Of a DNA stretch of 64,000 bases, positions 47,649-58,969 are shown piece by piece. Position numbers and translations under genes: made by a program. The notes under the pieces were generated by a model. It ran no database searches. It worked only from the letters and a program-made list of their open reading frames with translations, and had not been told where the DNA came from. This DNA comes from Pseudomonadota bacterium (lineage in GTDB: Bacteria > Pseudomonadota > Gammaproteobacteria > Xanthomonadales > Xanthomonadaceae), in NCBI GenBank assembly GCA_023388715.1, contig JAEWFT010000016.1, positions 1-64,000 on the forward strand, read 5' to 3'. How positions within the stretch are numbered: position 1 is the first letter of the stretch; the number at the start of each line of letters is the position of its first letter.

Positions 47649-49292
47649 ATGACCCAGACCCGCACCTTCCTGATCCTCGCCTGGCTGATGGTGGCCATCC
47701 TGCTGTGGATGGAATGGGGCAAGCGGCACGACGCGCCCGCCGCGCCGGGGGTCGCCGCCTCCACCGCGGCGGTGCCGGCCGCGAGCGACGCGGTGCCCAC
47801 CCAGGCGGTGCCTTCCGCGGGCCCGGGACCGGACGCGGCAGTGGCTGCCGCGCAACAGGCGGCGCCGGTCGTCCGCCTGCGCACCGACGTGCTGGCGCTG
47901 GAACTGGACGGGCAGACGATCAGCCGCGCCGACCTGTTGCGCTACCCGCAGGCGCGCGAGGACGGCAGCCAGCCGGTGGTGCTGATGACCACCGATCCGG
48001 CGCGCCAGTTCACCGCCCGCTCGCGCTGGCTGGCGGCCGATGGCGAGGCGATCCCGCTGCAGGCCACCGGCCCGGCGCAGGAGGTCACCGTGGCCGGCGG
48101 CGGGAAGGCGGCGCAGCTGCAGTTCGAGGGGCGCAACGCGCAAGGCGTGGTGCTGCGCCGCACCTACACGCTGCCGCAGGGCAGCTACGCGCTGCGCGTG
48201 CACGATGCGCTGGTCAATGCCGGCACCGCGCCATGGACCGGCGACATCGAGCGCCACCTGCAGCGGGTGCCGCCGGTGGTCAAGAGCGGGCTGACCAACC
48301 CGGAGGCCTTCAGCCTCAATGGCGCTGCGTGGTACAGCCCGGAAGAGAAGTACGAGAAGCGCAAGTACCCCGACTTCCTCGACGACGGTCCGCTCAACCA
48401 GCAGGTGACCGGTGGCTGGGTCGGGTTGTCGCAGCACTATTTCCTCGGCGCCTGGGTGCCGCAGCGCGACCAGGCCGCGCTGTATTCGCTGGGCACCGAC
48501 GGCCGCCTGTTCCATATCGACGCGCGTGGCCCGCGGGTGACCTTGGCGCCCGGCCAGCGGTTTGAAAGCACCGCCACCCTGTACGTGGGGCCGAAGCTGG
48601 CCGACCAGATGGACGCGACCGCGCCGGGCCTGGGCCTGGCGATGGATTACGGGATGTTCACCGCGCTGTCCAAGCCGATCCACTGGCTGCTGACCCAGCT
48701 GCACAAGTTCACCAACAACTGGGGCTGGGCGATCGTGCTGCTGGTGGTGCTGATCAAGCTGCTGCTGTATCCGCTGTCGGCGGCGCAGTACAAGTCGATG
48801 GCCAGGATGCGCAAGTTCCAGCCGCGGATCGAGCAGCTCAAGGAGCGCTACGGCGAGGACAAGCAGAAGTTCCAGATGGCGATGATGGACCTGTACAAGA
48901 AGGAGAAGATCAATCCCGCCGGCGGCTGCCTGCCACTGCTGGTGCAGATGCCGGTCTTCCTCGCCCTGTACTACGTGCTGCTCGAGGCGGTGGAGCTGCG
49001 GCAGGCGCCGTGGATCGCCGGCTGGATCAACGACCTCACCGCGCGCGACCCGTATTTCATCCTGCCGATCGTCAATGGAGCGGTGATGTGGGCCACCCAG
49101 AAGATGTCGCCAATGATGGGCGTGGACCCGATGCAGAAGAAGATCATGCAGATGATGCCGGTGATGATGGCGGTGATGTTCGCGCTGTTCCCGGCCGGCC
49201 TCGTCCTGTACTGGGTCACCAACGGCGCGCTCGGCATGCTGCAGCAGTGGTGGAACACCAAGCGTTACGCCGAGGATCCGAAGGCCGCCTGA
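47649..49292 (+). CDS. yidC: Membrane protein insertase YidC
   Basis: Inserts proteins into the inner membrane, alone or with SecYEG. It has 547 residues. An N-terminal membrane helix ([18 protein letters not shown]) is followed by a long periplasmic beta domain and the conserved insertase core of five helices, beginning [22 protein letters not shown]. The hydrophilic groove contains the family arginine in [17 protein letters not shown] segments and ends [14 protein letters not shown]. It lies 29 bases after rnpA and is followed by the hairpin at 49312-49337. Confidence 0.97.
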   Translation: MTQTRTFLILAWLMVAILLWMEWGKRHDAPAAPGVAASTAAVPAASDAVPTQAVPSAGPGPDAAVAAAQQAAPVVRLRTDVLALELDGQTISRADLLRYPQAREDGSQPVVLMTTDPARQFTARSRWLAADGEAIPLQATGPAQEVTVAGGGKAAQLQFEGRNAQGVVLRRTYTLPQGSYALRVHDALVNAGTAPWTGDIERHLQRVPPVVKSGLTNPEAFSLNGAAWYSPEEKYEKRKYPDFLDDGPLNQQVTGGWVGLSQHYFLGAWVPQRDQAALYSLGTDGRLFHIDARGPRVTLAPGQRFESTATLYVGPKLADQMDATAPGLGLAMDYGMFTALSKPIHWLLTQLHKFTNNWGWAIVLLVVLIKLLLYPLSAAQYKSMARMRKFQPRIEQLKERYGEDKQKFQMAMMDLYKKEKINPAGGCLPLLVQMPVFLALYYVLLEAVELRQAPWIAGWINDLTARDPYFILPIVNGAVMWATQKMSPMMGVDPMQKKIMQMMPVMMAVMFALFPAGLVLYWVTNGALGMLQQWWNTKRYAEDPKAA

Positions 49293-49311
49293 ATCCCGCG
49301 GTGGCCCCACG

Positions 49312-49337
49312 CGAAGCCCGCCGCATGGCGGGCTTCG
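49312..49337 (+). terminator. Terminator-like hairpin after yidC
   Basis: An 11-bp perfect stem CGAAGCCCGCC / GGCGGGCTTCG with a GCAT loop, 20 bases after the yidC stop, followed by TCGTTTG. The U-tract is short. Confidence 0.55.
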
Positions 49338-49368
49338 TCGTTTGCGGGCGCTCTGCGATCATGCGCGC

Positions 49369-50700
49369 ATGGAGCCGGCCGCCGACACCATCGCCGCCAT
49401 CGCCACCGCCCCGGGCGCGGGCGGCGTTGGCATCGTGCGCCTGTCGGGCCCGCGTGCGCGGGCGATCGGCGAGGCACTGGCCGGGCGCCGGCTGCGGGTC
49501 CGCTACGCCCACCACGCGCGCTTCCGCGGCGCCGACGGGGAGGCGATCGACGATGGCATCGCCCTGTATTTCCGAGGTCCGGCCAGCTTCACCGGCGAGG
49601 ACGTCGTCGAGCTGCAGGCGCATGGCAGCCCGGTCGTGCTGCAGCAGCTGCTCGCGCGCTGCGTGGCGCTGGGCGCACGCCAGGCGCGGCCCGGCGAGTT
49701 CAGCGAACGGGCGTTCCTCGCCGGCAAGCTGGACTTGGCCCAGGCCGAGGCCATCGCCGACCTGATTGCCGCCGGCGACGTGCAGGCGGCGCGCGCTGCG
49801 CGGCGTTCGTTGGAGGGCGTGTTCTCGCAGCAGGTCGACGCGCTGATGGCGCAGGTGCTGGCGATCCGCGTGCATGTCGAGGCCGCGATCGATTTCGCCG
49901 ACGAACCACTCGACACCCTGGGCGGGACGGCGCTGCGCCGCCAGCTCGAGCAGGCGCGCGCCACCCTTGCCAGCCTGCGCGGCCAGGCCGACCGCGGCCG
50001 GCGGCTGCGCGACGGGCTCCACGTGGTGCTCGCGGGACCGCCCAATGCCGGCAAGAGTTCGCTGCTGAACGCGCTGGCCGGCGGCGAGCGGGCGATCGTC
50101 ACCGACATCGCCGGCACCACCCGCGACCTGCTGCGCGAAAGCATCCGCATCGACGGGGTGGAGCTGACCCTGGTCGATACCGCCGGCTTGCGCGACGCCG
50201 GCGATGCGATCGAAGCCGAGGGCATCCGCCGGGCCCGCGACGAACTGGCGCGCGCCGACCTTGCGCTGGTGGTGCTTGACGCGCGCGACCCCGAGGCCGG
50301 GCGCGCGGCGGTGGCCGGCGACCTGGCCGCGGTGCCGCGGGTGCTGTGGCTGCACAACAAGGCCGACCTCGTGCCGGGACCGCTGGAGCCCGGCCCCGAT
50401 GCGCTGGCGATCTCGGCGCGCACCGGGGCGGGACTGGAGGTGTTGCACCGTCGCCTGCTGGGGCTGTCGGGCGGGGACCAGCCGGATGGGGCGTTCAGCG
50501 CACGCGCGCGCCACCTGGACGCGCTGGCCCGCGCCGCCGACCTGCTCGGGCAGGCGGCCGGTGAGCTCGAGCAGGAGCGCCTGGAGCTGGCGGCCGAGGC
50601 GCTGGTGCAGGCGCACGCGGCGCTGGGCGAGATCGGCGGACGGGTCGGCGCGGATGCGCTACTCGGTCACATATTCAGCGCGTTCTGCATCGGAAAATAA
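49369..50700 (+). CDS. mnmE: tRNA uridine-5-carboxymethylaminomethyl(34) GTPase MnmE
   Basis: Forms with MnmG the enzyme that modifies the wobble uridine of several tRNAs, using GTP, tetrahydrofolate and FAD. It has 443 residues. The N-terminal folate domain opens [22 protein letters not shown]. The G domain has [14 protein letters not shown] (G1), IAGTTRD (G2), DTAGLRDA (G3) and NKAD (G4). The C-terminus ends in the canonical FCIGK with the conserved cysteine. The ATG at 49369 matches the family start. mnmG is not in this window. Confidence 0.97.
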   Translation: MEPAADTIAAIATAPGAGGVGIVRLSGPRARAIGEALAGRRLRVRYAHHARFRGADGEAIDDGIALYFRGPASFTGEDVVELQAHGSPVVLQQLLARCVALGARQARPGEFSERAFLAGKLDLAQAEAIADLIAAGDVQAARAARRSLEGVFSQQVDALMAQVLAIRVHVEAAIDFADEPLDTLGGTALRRQLEQARATLASLRGQADRGRRLRDGLHVVLAGPPNAGKSSLLNALAGGERAIVTDIAGTTRDLLRESIRIDGVELTLVDTAGLRDAGDAIEAEGIRRARDELARADLALVVLDARDPEAGRAAVAGDLAAVPRVLWLHNKADLVPGPLEPGPDALAISARTGAGLEVLHRRLLGLSGGDQPDGAFSARARHLDALARAADLLGQAAGELEQERLELAAEALVQAHAALGEIGGRVGADALLGHIFSAFCIGK

Positions 50701-50719
50701 GCGCGACACGTGGTTGCGC

Positions 50720-50750
50720 TTGACAAACTTGCGCGGCTGACGCGTCCTAT
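50720..50750 (+). promoter_or_regulatory. Promoter of the TonB-domain lipoprotein gene
   Basis: A perfect -35 TTGACA (50720-50725) followed by TCCTAT (50745-50750) with a 19-base spacer; slightly long but plausible. It lies 38 bases before the start codon. Confidence 0.45.
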
Positions 50751-50787
50751 GCACGGGTGTGTCGTGCATCACAAGGGGAGTTACACG

Positions 50788-51834
50788 ATGTCTTTCAACA
50801 TGAATCCGCGTCGTGGCCTTGCGCCACTGGCGCTTGCCTTGGCCGTGGCCTGCGCGCTGCCGGCGTGCAAGAAGGAAGCCGCCGAGGACGCGGCCGCAGC
50901 GCCAAGCGCGACCCAGCAGGCTGCGCCGGCGCCGACCCCGGCTTCGGTGGTCGCCGCCTCGGTCGCGGCGATGGGTCCGGACGAGCTGCGCAGCGAAGCG
51001 TCCAAGGCGTATGCCGAGAACCGGCTTTACGCGCCCGCGGGCAACAACGCCATGGAGTTCTACCTGGCCCTGCGCGACAAGCAGCCGGGCGATGCCAGCG
51101 CGTCCAGCGCGTTGACCGACCTGCTGCCGATGACGGTGATCGCCACCGAGCAGGGGATCGCGCGCGAGGATTTCGCCGAGGCCAAGCGGCTGGCGGCGAT
51201 GGTGGAAAAGGCCGACGCCAGCCACCCGGCGCTTGCGCGCCTGAAGCAGAGCATCGCCCAGAGCGAGACGGCGTCGGTGCAGCGCGCCGAGACCCAGCGG
51301 CTGACCGCGGAAGAGGAGGCCAAGCGCCAGGCGGATCTTGCCAAGCAGCGCGAGGAAGACCAGCGCCGCCTGCAGGAGCAGCAGCGCCAGCAGGCGCAGC
51401 AGAGCGCCAGCCAGCAACAGCAGCAGCAACAGGCGGCGGCCGCGGAAGCCGAGCGCCAGCGCGCGGCCGAGGCCGAGCGCGAGCGGCAGGCCGCCGCGCA
51501 GCGCCAGCAGCAACAGCAGCAGGCGGCCGCGCAGCCCGCGGCGCAACCGGCCGCGCCACGTCCGGTCGCGTCCAACGAGCTGCGCGCGGTGGCCCAGCCC
51601 GGTCCGCGCTATCCGGCCGCCGCCCAGCGCGTGGGCGCCACCGGCAACGTGCAGGTGGAGTTCACCGTGCAGCCGGACGGCAGCGTGGACAACGTGCGGG
51701 TGGTCTCGTCCAGTTCGTCGCGCGAGTTCCAGCGCGAGTTCGAGCGCGAGGCAACGGCCGCCGTGCGTCGCTGGCGGTTCCAGCCGGTGGCGCAGGCCAC
51801 CACCAGCCGACGCACGATCGCGTTCGAAATGTAG
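50788..51834 (+). CDS. Lipoprotein with C-terminal TonB domain and Gln-rich coiled coil
   Basis: A 348-residue protein with an unusual build. The N-terminus is a lipoprotein signal ending LPAC (C27), not the uncleaved helix of ordinary TonB. A helical domain follows to about residue 150, then a long Gln/Ala/Glu-rich coiled coil (150-255, including a run of Q) replacing the proline-rich linker, and a TonB C-terminal domain with YPAAAQRVGATGNVQVEFTVQPDGSVDNVRVV and AVRRWRFQPV. GGGGAG precedes the ATG. K at position +2 does not favour inner-membrane retention. Whether it drives receptors or acts as an outer-membrane scaffold is unknown. It has its own promoter and terminator. Confidence 0.82.
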   Translation: MSFNMNPRRGLAPLALALAVACALPACKKEAAEDAAAAPSATQQAAPAPTPASVVAASVAAMGPDELRSEASKAYAENRLYAPAGNNAMEFYLALRDKQPGDASASSALTDLLPMTVIATEQGIAREDFAEAKRLAAMVEKADASHPALARLKQSIAQSETASVQRAETQRLTAEEEAKRQADLAKQREEDQRRLQEQQRQQAQQSASQQQQQQQAAAAEAERQRAAEAERERQAAAQRQQQQQQAAAQPAAQPAAPRPVASNELRAVAQPGPRYPAAAQRVGATGNVQVEFTVQPDGSVDNVRVVSSSSSREFQREFEREATAAVRRWRFQPVAQATTSRRTIAFEM

Positions 51835-51859
51835 GCGGGGCGGATCCTGCGGCAATGAA

Positions 51860-51888
51860 AAAAAGCCCGGCCATGTGCCGGGCTTTTT
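51860..51888. terminator. Bidirectional rho-independent terminator
   Basis: A 12-bp perfect stem AAAAAGCCCGGC / GCCGGGCTTTTT with a 5-base loop, A-rich on one side and T-rich on the other, between the convergent TonB-domain lipoprotein and ABC permease genes. It should stop transcription from both. Confidence 0.9.
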
Positions 51889-51906
51889 CGTGGGCGCGAT
51901 CCCGGC

Positions 51907-53093
51907 TCAGGCCGAGATCGCCAGCTTCTCCTGCCGGTAGCGCCAGACCGCGGCCAGCCACAACACCCCCGCCAGCGCCAGCGCGCTGCCCAGGTACACC
52001 GCCCACTGCGCCGGCTCCGGCGCCTCGCCGCGGCTGATCTTCTGGATCAGCTGGTTCTGCGACAGGAACGGCACCGCGTACTGCCACAGCGCGGTGTCCT
52101 TGATCGGGTACACCATCAGCGCGTACGCCGGCAGCATCGGCATGAACATCAGCCAGGTCATGTGCACCCCCGCCTCCTTCATGCTCTTGGCGCCGGCCGC
52201 CAGCAGGGTCAGCAGCGCGGTGCCCACCAGCGCCAGCGGCAGTAGGGCCAGCATCATCTGCAGGATGGCGGGTACGCTCACGTCCAGCATCCGGCCCATG
52301 CCCGGCACCAGCGCGGCGCTGAGCTTGAAGCTGAGCAGGATCAGCAGCAGCACCGTGATGCCGATGCCGCCGGCGGCCGCCATCTTGCCGCTGACGATCG
52401 CGCCGCGCGGGGCGGGCGTGGCCAGCAGCGGTTCCAGCGACTGCCGCTCGCGCTCGCCCGCGGTGGTGTCCATCGCCAGGTGGGCGCCGCCGATGAAGGC
52501 GAAGATCATCAGGATGATCGGCAGGATCGCGGTGAGCAGCACGCCGCGCTTGGCCTCGGGCGTGGCCACGTCGCGGGTGCCGACGCCCAGCGGCGCCCCG
52601 ACCATCGGGTTGATCCCGCGCGCGAGCAGCCGCAGCGCGCCCAGCGTCTGCGAATACCCTTCCAGCGCGGACTTCAGCCGTCCCGCGGGAACGTCGGAGT
52701 TGCGCCGGGTAGAGTCGGTGACCACCTCCACCTTGGCCGGCGTGCCGGCGCGCCAGTCCTTGGCGAACCCCGGGTCGATCAGCAGGCCCACTTCCTCGCG
52801 CTGCGTGCGCACGTCGGCTTCCACCTGGGCGGCGCTTGCCGCGCGGGTGGCGATGCCGCGGCTGGCCAGGTGCGCCAGCAGCGTGGGGGCGTGCTCGCCG
52901 CCCGCCACCGGGATGGTCATCTGCTTCTCGAGCTGGGTGCTGGCGCGGGTCTCGGCCAGTTTGCCGAGCCCCAGCATCAGCACCGGGTACATGAGCGGCG
53001 CCAGCAGCATCGTCATCAGGAACGTCTTGCGGTCGCGGTAGAAGTCGCGCAATTCCTTGCGCGCCACCACCAGCATCGTGCGGACGGCGTTGT

Positions 53094-53097
<4 letters not shown>
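51907..53097 (-). CDS. ABC-2 type transporter permease (NatB-like)
   Basis: Membrane subunit of a NatAB-like ABC exporter, 396 residues. An N-terminal helix (KTFLMTMLLAPLMYPVLMLG) is followed by a large extracytoplasmic domain, and four to five further helices from about residue 185 (LLTAILPIILMIFAFIGG onward). The segment TTAGERERQSLEPLLATP is typical of the NatB/ABC-2 family. NatAB of Bacillus exports Na+, but many family members export peptides or drugs. The ATG overlaps the ATPase stop as ATGA. It is the last gene of a five-gene operon. Confidence 0.85.
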
Positions 53098-53849
<752 letters not shown>

Positions 53850-53880
53850 GGGCGATTCCTTGTCTGCAGGGGCGCGCGCA

Positions 53881-55386
53881 TCACGGCTCCCATCCGTTGT
53901 ACGAGGTGAATGGCGGCACGTAGGCCAGCTTGTCCAGGCACTTCGCGTCCAGCCCCTTGGCGTCGGCCTTTTCGATGAATTGCGCGAAGAGCTTCGGCAT
54001 GCAGCCGGCGCCGATCACGTTGTGGCCCTGGCCCTTCAGGTCCAGCCAGCGGGCGTTGGGCAGGCCCTTGGCGACTTCCTCGCCATACCTCGGCGGGGTC
54101 ACCGGGTCGAACTCGCCGGTCAGCACCAGCACCGGCCACTCGCCCTTCAGCGGCGTGTTGAAGTCGGCGGGCTTGTCGCCCTTCGGCCACACTTCGCACA
54201 TCGCCTTCATGCCTTCCACCATGCGGTTGCCGAGCACGGTGGCTGCGTCCTCGTCGCGCACCACCATGCTGTCCGCGTCTTCGCTGCAGATCACCGACAT
54301 CTGCATGCCGATCGACATCGACTCGGCCATTTCGCCTTCCATCATCTTCGCCAGCGCCATCAGGTTGGCGTAGCGCCCTTGGCTGGCCTCCCGGATCAGC
54401 TGCGGCAGCAACGCGCCGACCGCCGGCATGTAGGCGTACATGCGCACCAGGGAGGCCACGTGGTCGGCGGTGATGGTGTCGGTGACTTCCTCGCCGGTAT
54501 TGCCATCGCGGTAGGACACCTGCACCGGATTGGCGCGCAGGCGCGCCAGCACGGACTGCAGCTCCGCGCGCGGGTCGCCCATCCGTGCCTTGCAGGCGGG
54601 GCTCTCCTTGCACAGGGCGAACTGCGCCGCCAGCGAGCTGTCCAGGTTGCCGGCGAAGATGTTGCCCAGCCCAAGGGTATTGGGCACCGGCGAATCGAGC
54701 GTGATCGTGCGCACGTGCTGCGGATGCCGCAGCGCGTATTGCTGCGCCATCCGGGTGCCGTAGCTCACCCCGACCAGGTTGATCCTGTCGGCACCAATGG
54801 CCTTGCGCACCGCCTCCAGGTCCGCGACCGCATCGGTGGTGGTATAGCGGCGCAGGTCCGCCTTGGCGGACAGTCCGGCCATGCAGCCCTTGATCCACTC
54901 CCGCGCCACCGCAGGGTCGCTGCCGTTCTGCTCGCTGCCGTCCGACTTGCAGTTGAGCGGGTTGGACTTGCCGGTGCCGCGCTGGTCGACCAGCACCACC
55001 CCGCGATCTTTCATCACGTCGCGGAACACCGGCGCCAGCCCGGGGAACGTGGCCACGGCCGCCTGGCCGGGTCCGCCGGCGAGGAAGAATACGGGATCGG
55101 GAGCCGGGTCGCTGGTGTTGCGCGGCGGGATCCAGGCAATGTTCAGGGCGATGGTGCGGCCACCAGGCTCGCCGCGGTTTTCCGGCACCGCCAGCGTGGT
55201 GCATTGCGCTTCCAGCGGCGCGCCCTGCGGCAATAGCGAGGCCAGCGAGCACGGCTTGAATTGCAGGCTGCCCAGGCTACGCAGCTTGCCGGCATCGTCC
55301 GCAGCGGGCGCGCTGGGGCCTGCTTGCTTGCAGCCGGCCAGCGCGGCCGAAATGGCCAGCACCAGGAAGAGGGGTCGGGCGGTCAT
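53881..55386 (-). CDS. Secreted alpha/beta hydrolase lipoprotein (TAP-like peptidase)
   Basis: Lipoprotein hydrolase of 501 residues of the tripeptidyl-aminopeptidase (S33) type. The lipobox LAGC has C19. The oxyanion region is FFLAGGPGQAAV and the conserved VLVDQRGTGKSNPL precedes the nucleophile S208 in VGVSYGTRMAQQYA. The acid and histidine are in LTGEFDPVTPP and GQGHNVIGAGC, followed by the TAP-like C-terminal cap. AGGAG lies 8 bases before the ATG at 55386. It is exported and sits in an operon with an ABC exporter, so peptide processing or detoxification is a reasonable guess. Confidence 0.88.
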   Translation of the reverse strand: MTARPLFLVLAISAALAGCKQAGPSAPAADDAGKLRSLGSLQFKPCSLASLLPQGAPLEAQCTTLAVPENRGEPGGRTIALNIAWIPPRNTSDPAPDPVFFLAGGPGQAAVATFPGLAPVFRDVMKDRGVVLVDQRGTGKSNPLNCKSDGSEQNGSDPAVAREWIKGCMAGLSAKADLRRYTTTDAVADLEAVRKAIGADRINLVGVSYGTRMAQQYALRHPQHVRTITLDSPVPNTLGLGNIFAGNLDSSLAAQFALCKESPACKARMGDPRAELQSVLARLRANPVQVSYRDGNTGEEVTDTITADHVASLVRMYAYMPAVGALLPQLIREASQGRYANLMALAKMMEGEMAESMSIGMQMSVICSEDADSMVVRDEDAATVLGNRMVEGMKAMCEVWPKGDKPADFNTPLKGEWPVLVLTGEFDPVTPPRYGEEVAKGLPNARWLDLKGQGHNVIGAGCMPKLFAQFIEKADAKGLDAKCLDKLAYVPPFTSYNGWEP

Positions 55387-55412
55387 GGTGTAGCTCCTGC
55401 AGGATGCATGCA

Positions 55413-55607
55413 TCAGTCCTCGGGGAAAAAGATGGCTTCGATCGGTTGCCCGAACAGCCGCGCGATGCGGAACGCCAGCGGCAGCGACGGGTCGTACTTG
55501 CCGGTCTCCAGGGCATTGACGGTCTGCCGCGAGACCTCCAGCTGTTCGCCAAGCACGGCCTGCGACCAGCCCTTCGCCTCGCGCAATTCACGCAGGCGGT
55601 TGTTCAC
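55413..55607 (-). CDS. Small XRE-family transcriptional regulator
   Basis: A 64-residue helix-turn-helix protein starting at the GTG 55607, which overlaps the preceding gene's stop as GTGA. It consists almost only of the HTH_3 domain: NRLRELREAKGWSQAVLGEQLEVSRQTVNALETGKYDPS, followed by LPLAFRIARLFGQPIEAIFFPED, the usual end of the short YgzD/Cro-type family. Such short regulators are often encoded beside a small membrane protein, as here. It probably binds the 18-bp inverted repeat at 56257-56274 and regulates its own operon. Confidence 0.88.
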   Translation of the reverse strand: MNNRLRELREAKGWSQAVLGEQLEVSRQTVNALETGKYDPSLPLAFRIARLFGQPIEAIFFPED

Positions 55608-56242
55608 AGGTAGCGCTTGGTCAGCGCCATCTTGGCGACGCCGTAGATCCCGAACAGCAGCGGGAACACCCAGATCATCGCGACCCCGGCGTCGACTTCC
55701 ATCACCTTCGCCTTTTCCAGCAGTCCGCCGGCGAAGTACAGCAGCGCCACCAGCAGGCTGGCGATGCCGATCGACTCGGTCTCGATCCGCCGCTGCAGCT
55801 CGTCCACCTCGCGCAGGTAGCGCAGCGACGCACGCACGAAGAACAGCATCGGCAGCAGCGGCAGGATGGCGACCGCTGCGCGCAGCGGGACCGCCTCGAT
55901 GCCCGAGCGGATCCAGCGCAGCGAGGCGAACAGCAACAGCGCATAGGCGACCATCGCCGGCCACATCGCGCGGAGGTAGCGGCGCGACGCCGCGGTGGCG
56001 TACATCTCGTCGCAATGCTCGCGCCACCAGCGCGGCATCAGCAGGAACAGCGCGGCGCCCACCAGGTAGCCACCGCCGATGCCCAGCCACGACACCACCA
56101 TGTCGCGCGGCCACTGCAGCAGCCACTGGCCGGCGGCGGCCAGCGCCAGCCCGAACACGCCGATCGCGACGAAGATCCACTTCCAGCGGCGCAGGGTCAT
56201 GGCGCGCGCCGGCGGCGCCTGGTGCAGCTTGTCGAGGGTCAT
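55604..56242 (-). CDS. Membrane protein of unknown function, partner of the XRE regulator
   Basis: A 212-residue protein with about five to six membrane helices: WKWIFVAIGVFGLALAAAG, VVSWLGIGGGYLVGAALFLL, AMVAYALLLFASLRW and later segments, with a conserved-looking RXXDE(M)YA motif (CDEMYATAASRRYL) and ELQRRIETESIGIAS between helices. No family name is clear to me. It is first in the operon, directly behind the promoter at 56278 and the inverted repeat. The following GTG of the XRE gene overlaps its stop. It may act as a sensor or anti-regulator for the XRE protein; this is inference. Confidence 0.75.
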   Translation of the reverse strand: MTLDKLHQAPPARAMTLRRWKWIFVAIGVFGLALAAAGQWLLQWPRDMVVSWLGIGGGYLVGAALFLLMPRWWREHCDEMYATAASRRYLRAMWPAMVAYALLLFASLRWIRSGIEAVPLRAAVAILPLLPMLFFVRASLRYLREVDELQRRIETESIGIASLLVALLYFAGGLLEKAKVMEVDAGVAMIWVFPLLFGIYGVAKMALTKRYL

Positions 56243-56256
56243 GGCGGTACCGCGAG

Positions 56257-56274
56257 TGTCAAGTAAGCTTGACA
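56257..56274. promoter_or_regulatory. 18-bp inverted repeat, likely operator of the XRE operon
   Basis: TGTCAAG TAAG CTTGACA, perfect 7-bp arms with a 4-base centre, between the transcription start and the start codon of the operon. A third half-site TGTCAAG (56302-56308) covers the -35 box. This spacing suits a repressor dimer that would block RNA polymerase. Confidence 0.7.
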
Positions 56275-56277
56275 GCG

Positions 56278-56307
56278 AAGATACGGCGCGCCCGCGGGTC
56301 CTGTCAA
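56278..56307 (-). promoter_or_regulatory. Promoter of the XRE/hydrolase/ABC operon
   Basis: On the minus strand, a consensus -35 TTGACA (56307-56302) and -10 TATCTT (56283-56278) with an 18-base spacer. Transcription would start inside the inverted repeat at 56257-56274. Confidence 0.75.
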
Positions 56308-56330
56308 GCGTCCTTTACAGTAGGCTTGCC

Positions 56331-57095
56331 CTACTTGTTGCTGACGTACTTTTCCCGCCGGATCTGCGGGATCGGCAGCCCGGCCGCCTTGAGCGCCTCG
56401 AAGCAGGCATCGACCATGTCCGGGTTGCCGCACAGGTAGGCGATGTCCTGCGCCGGATCCGGCGCCAGTTCGGCCAGCGCGTTCTGCACGTAGCCGTGGC
56501 GCACGTCGGGGTGCGCGTGCGGCGAACCCGGCGCCGGCAGCACCCGCGAGAAGCACGGCATGTAGCGGAACCCCGGCTGCGCCTGCGCGAAGGCGCGGAA
56601 CTCGTCCCCGTACAGCAGTTCGTCGGGATTGCGAGCGCCGTGCAGCAACACGACCTCAAGCCCGCGCGCGGCCATCTGCGCCGCCAGTTCCGGCAGCATC
56701 GCCCGGTAGGGGGTGATGCCGGTGCCGGTGCCGATCAGCAGGTAGCGGCGGTTGGCGTCCTTCGGCATCAGGCAGAAGCGCCCGAAGGGGCCGCTGGCCT
56801 CGACCTGCTCGCCCAGCGCCATGCCCTCGAACAGCGCGGTGGCGGCGCCGCCCGGCACGTAGCTGACCGCGATCTCGACCGCCTCGCCCGGCCCCAGCGC
56901 ATGGTCGTGGCGGGTGGCGAGCGAATAGCTGCGGCGCGCCGGGCTGCCGTCGGCATAGTGGAAATGGACCTGGATGAACTGGCCGGGGATGTAGTCCAGC
57001 GGCAGGCCGTCGTCGCGCAGGAACGTCAGGTGCGCCACGGTGGGCGCCACCATCCGGCGGCCGGTGAGTTTCAGCGGGAAATGGACGATGGCCAC
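56331..57095 (-). CDS. fpr: Ferredoxin-NADP reductase
   Basis: FAD enzyme exchanging electrons between NADPH and ferredoxin or flavodoxin, 254 residues from the GTG at 57095 (VAIVHFPLKL); a TTG at 57119 and an ATG at 57152 are alternatives. The FAD motif is RRSYSLATRHD, and the NADP fold has LIGTGTGITPYRAML and CGNPDMVDAC. The C-terminus ends REKYVSNK, not in a tryptophan or tyrosine as plant-type enzymes do. It is divergent from the ABC exporter at 57229. Confidence 0.88.
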   Translation of the reverse strand: MAIVHFPLKLTGRRMVAPTVAHLTFLRDDGLPLDYIPGQFIQVHFHYADGSPARRSYSLATRHDHALGPGEAVEIAVSYVPGGAATALFEGMALGEQVEASGPFGRFCLMPKDANRRYLLIGTGTGITPYRAMLPELAAQMAARGLEVVLLHGARNPDELLYGDEFRAFAQAQPGFRYMPCFSRVLPAPGSPHAHPDVRHGYVQNALAELAPDPAQDIAYLCGNPDMVDACFEALKAAGLPIPQIRREKYVSNK

Positions 57096-57161
57096 GCGGT
57101 GCCCTGGCGTTGGGATCAAGGGTGCAACGCTGCGTGGCGCGGGCGCCCGCATGCAGCCGCC

Positions 57162-57167
57162 TATACT
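57162..57167 (+). promoter_or_regulatory. -10 element (TATACT) ahead of the ABC exporter genes
   Basis: TATACT 62 bases before the ABC ATPase start; no clear -35 hexamer was found at the usual distance. Confidence 0.35.
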
Positions 57168-57228
57168 AACCGGCCCACTCCCGACCGGATCCGCGGCGCC
57201 GCTGCCTGGCCCGTGGCCAGAGGCTCCG

Positions 57229-58178
<950 letters not shown>

Positions 58179-58182
<4 letters not shown>

Positions 58183-58958
58183 GCGGGCAGGCCAACCCCA
58201 ACCTGGTCGCGCTCGGCACCATCGCGCGCCGCGAGGTGATGCGCATCCTGCGGATCTGGAGCCAGACCCTGGTCCCGCCCGCGATCACCATGACCCTGTA
58301 CTTCCTGATCTTCGGCGGCCTGATCGGTTCCCGGGTGGGGACCATGGACGGTATCCGCTACATGGACTTCATCGTCCCCGGGCTGGTGATGATGAGCGTG
58401 ATCCAGAACAGCTACGGCAACATCAGTTCCTCGTTCTTCGGCGCCAAGTTCGGACGCCACATCGAGGAGCTGCTGGTCAGCCCGATGCCCGACTGGGTGA
58501 TCTTGGGTGGCTACGTGGCCGGCGCCGTGCTGCGCGGGGTGATGGTGGGCGCGATCGTGATGGGCATCGCGATGCTGTTCACCGAGGTCCGCATCCCGCA
58601 TCCGCTGGTGACGCTGACCTCGGTGCTGCTGGGCGCGACCATCTTTTCGCTGGCCGGCTTCGTCAACGCGGTGTTCGCCAAGAAGTTCGACGACGTCGCC
58701 ATCGTCCCCACCTTCATCCTGACCCCGCTGACCTACCTTGGCGGCGTGTTCTATTCGATCAAGCTGCTGCCGGGCTGGGCCGAGGCGGCCACCCATGCCA
58801 ATCCCATCTTCTACATGGTCAACGCCTTCCGCTATGGCCTGCTCGGGGTGAGCGACGTGCCGCTGTGGGTGGCCTACGCGCTGATGCTGGGCTTCGTGCT
58901 GGTGCTCGGCGCGTTGTCGCTGTGGCTGCTGCGGCGCGGGGTCGGCTTGCGCAGCTGA
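58179..58958 (+). CDS. ABC-2 type permease (YadH-like)
   Basis: Six-helix membrane subunit of the exporter, 259 residues. ABC-2 family features are the FIVPGLVMMSVIQNSYGNISSSFF segment and LVSPMPDWVILGGYVAGAVLRG. It starts at the ATG overlapping the ATPase stop (ATGA) and converges on the winged-helix regulator gene 12 bases later. Confidence 0.9.
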
Positions 58959-58969
58959 GGCGGCGGCCG

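Noticed and set aside
50016..50031. CTCCACGTGGTGCTCG in mnmE as a fourth parS
   Set aside because: Only the central CCACGTGG matches; the flanking bases do not form the required palindrome.
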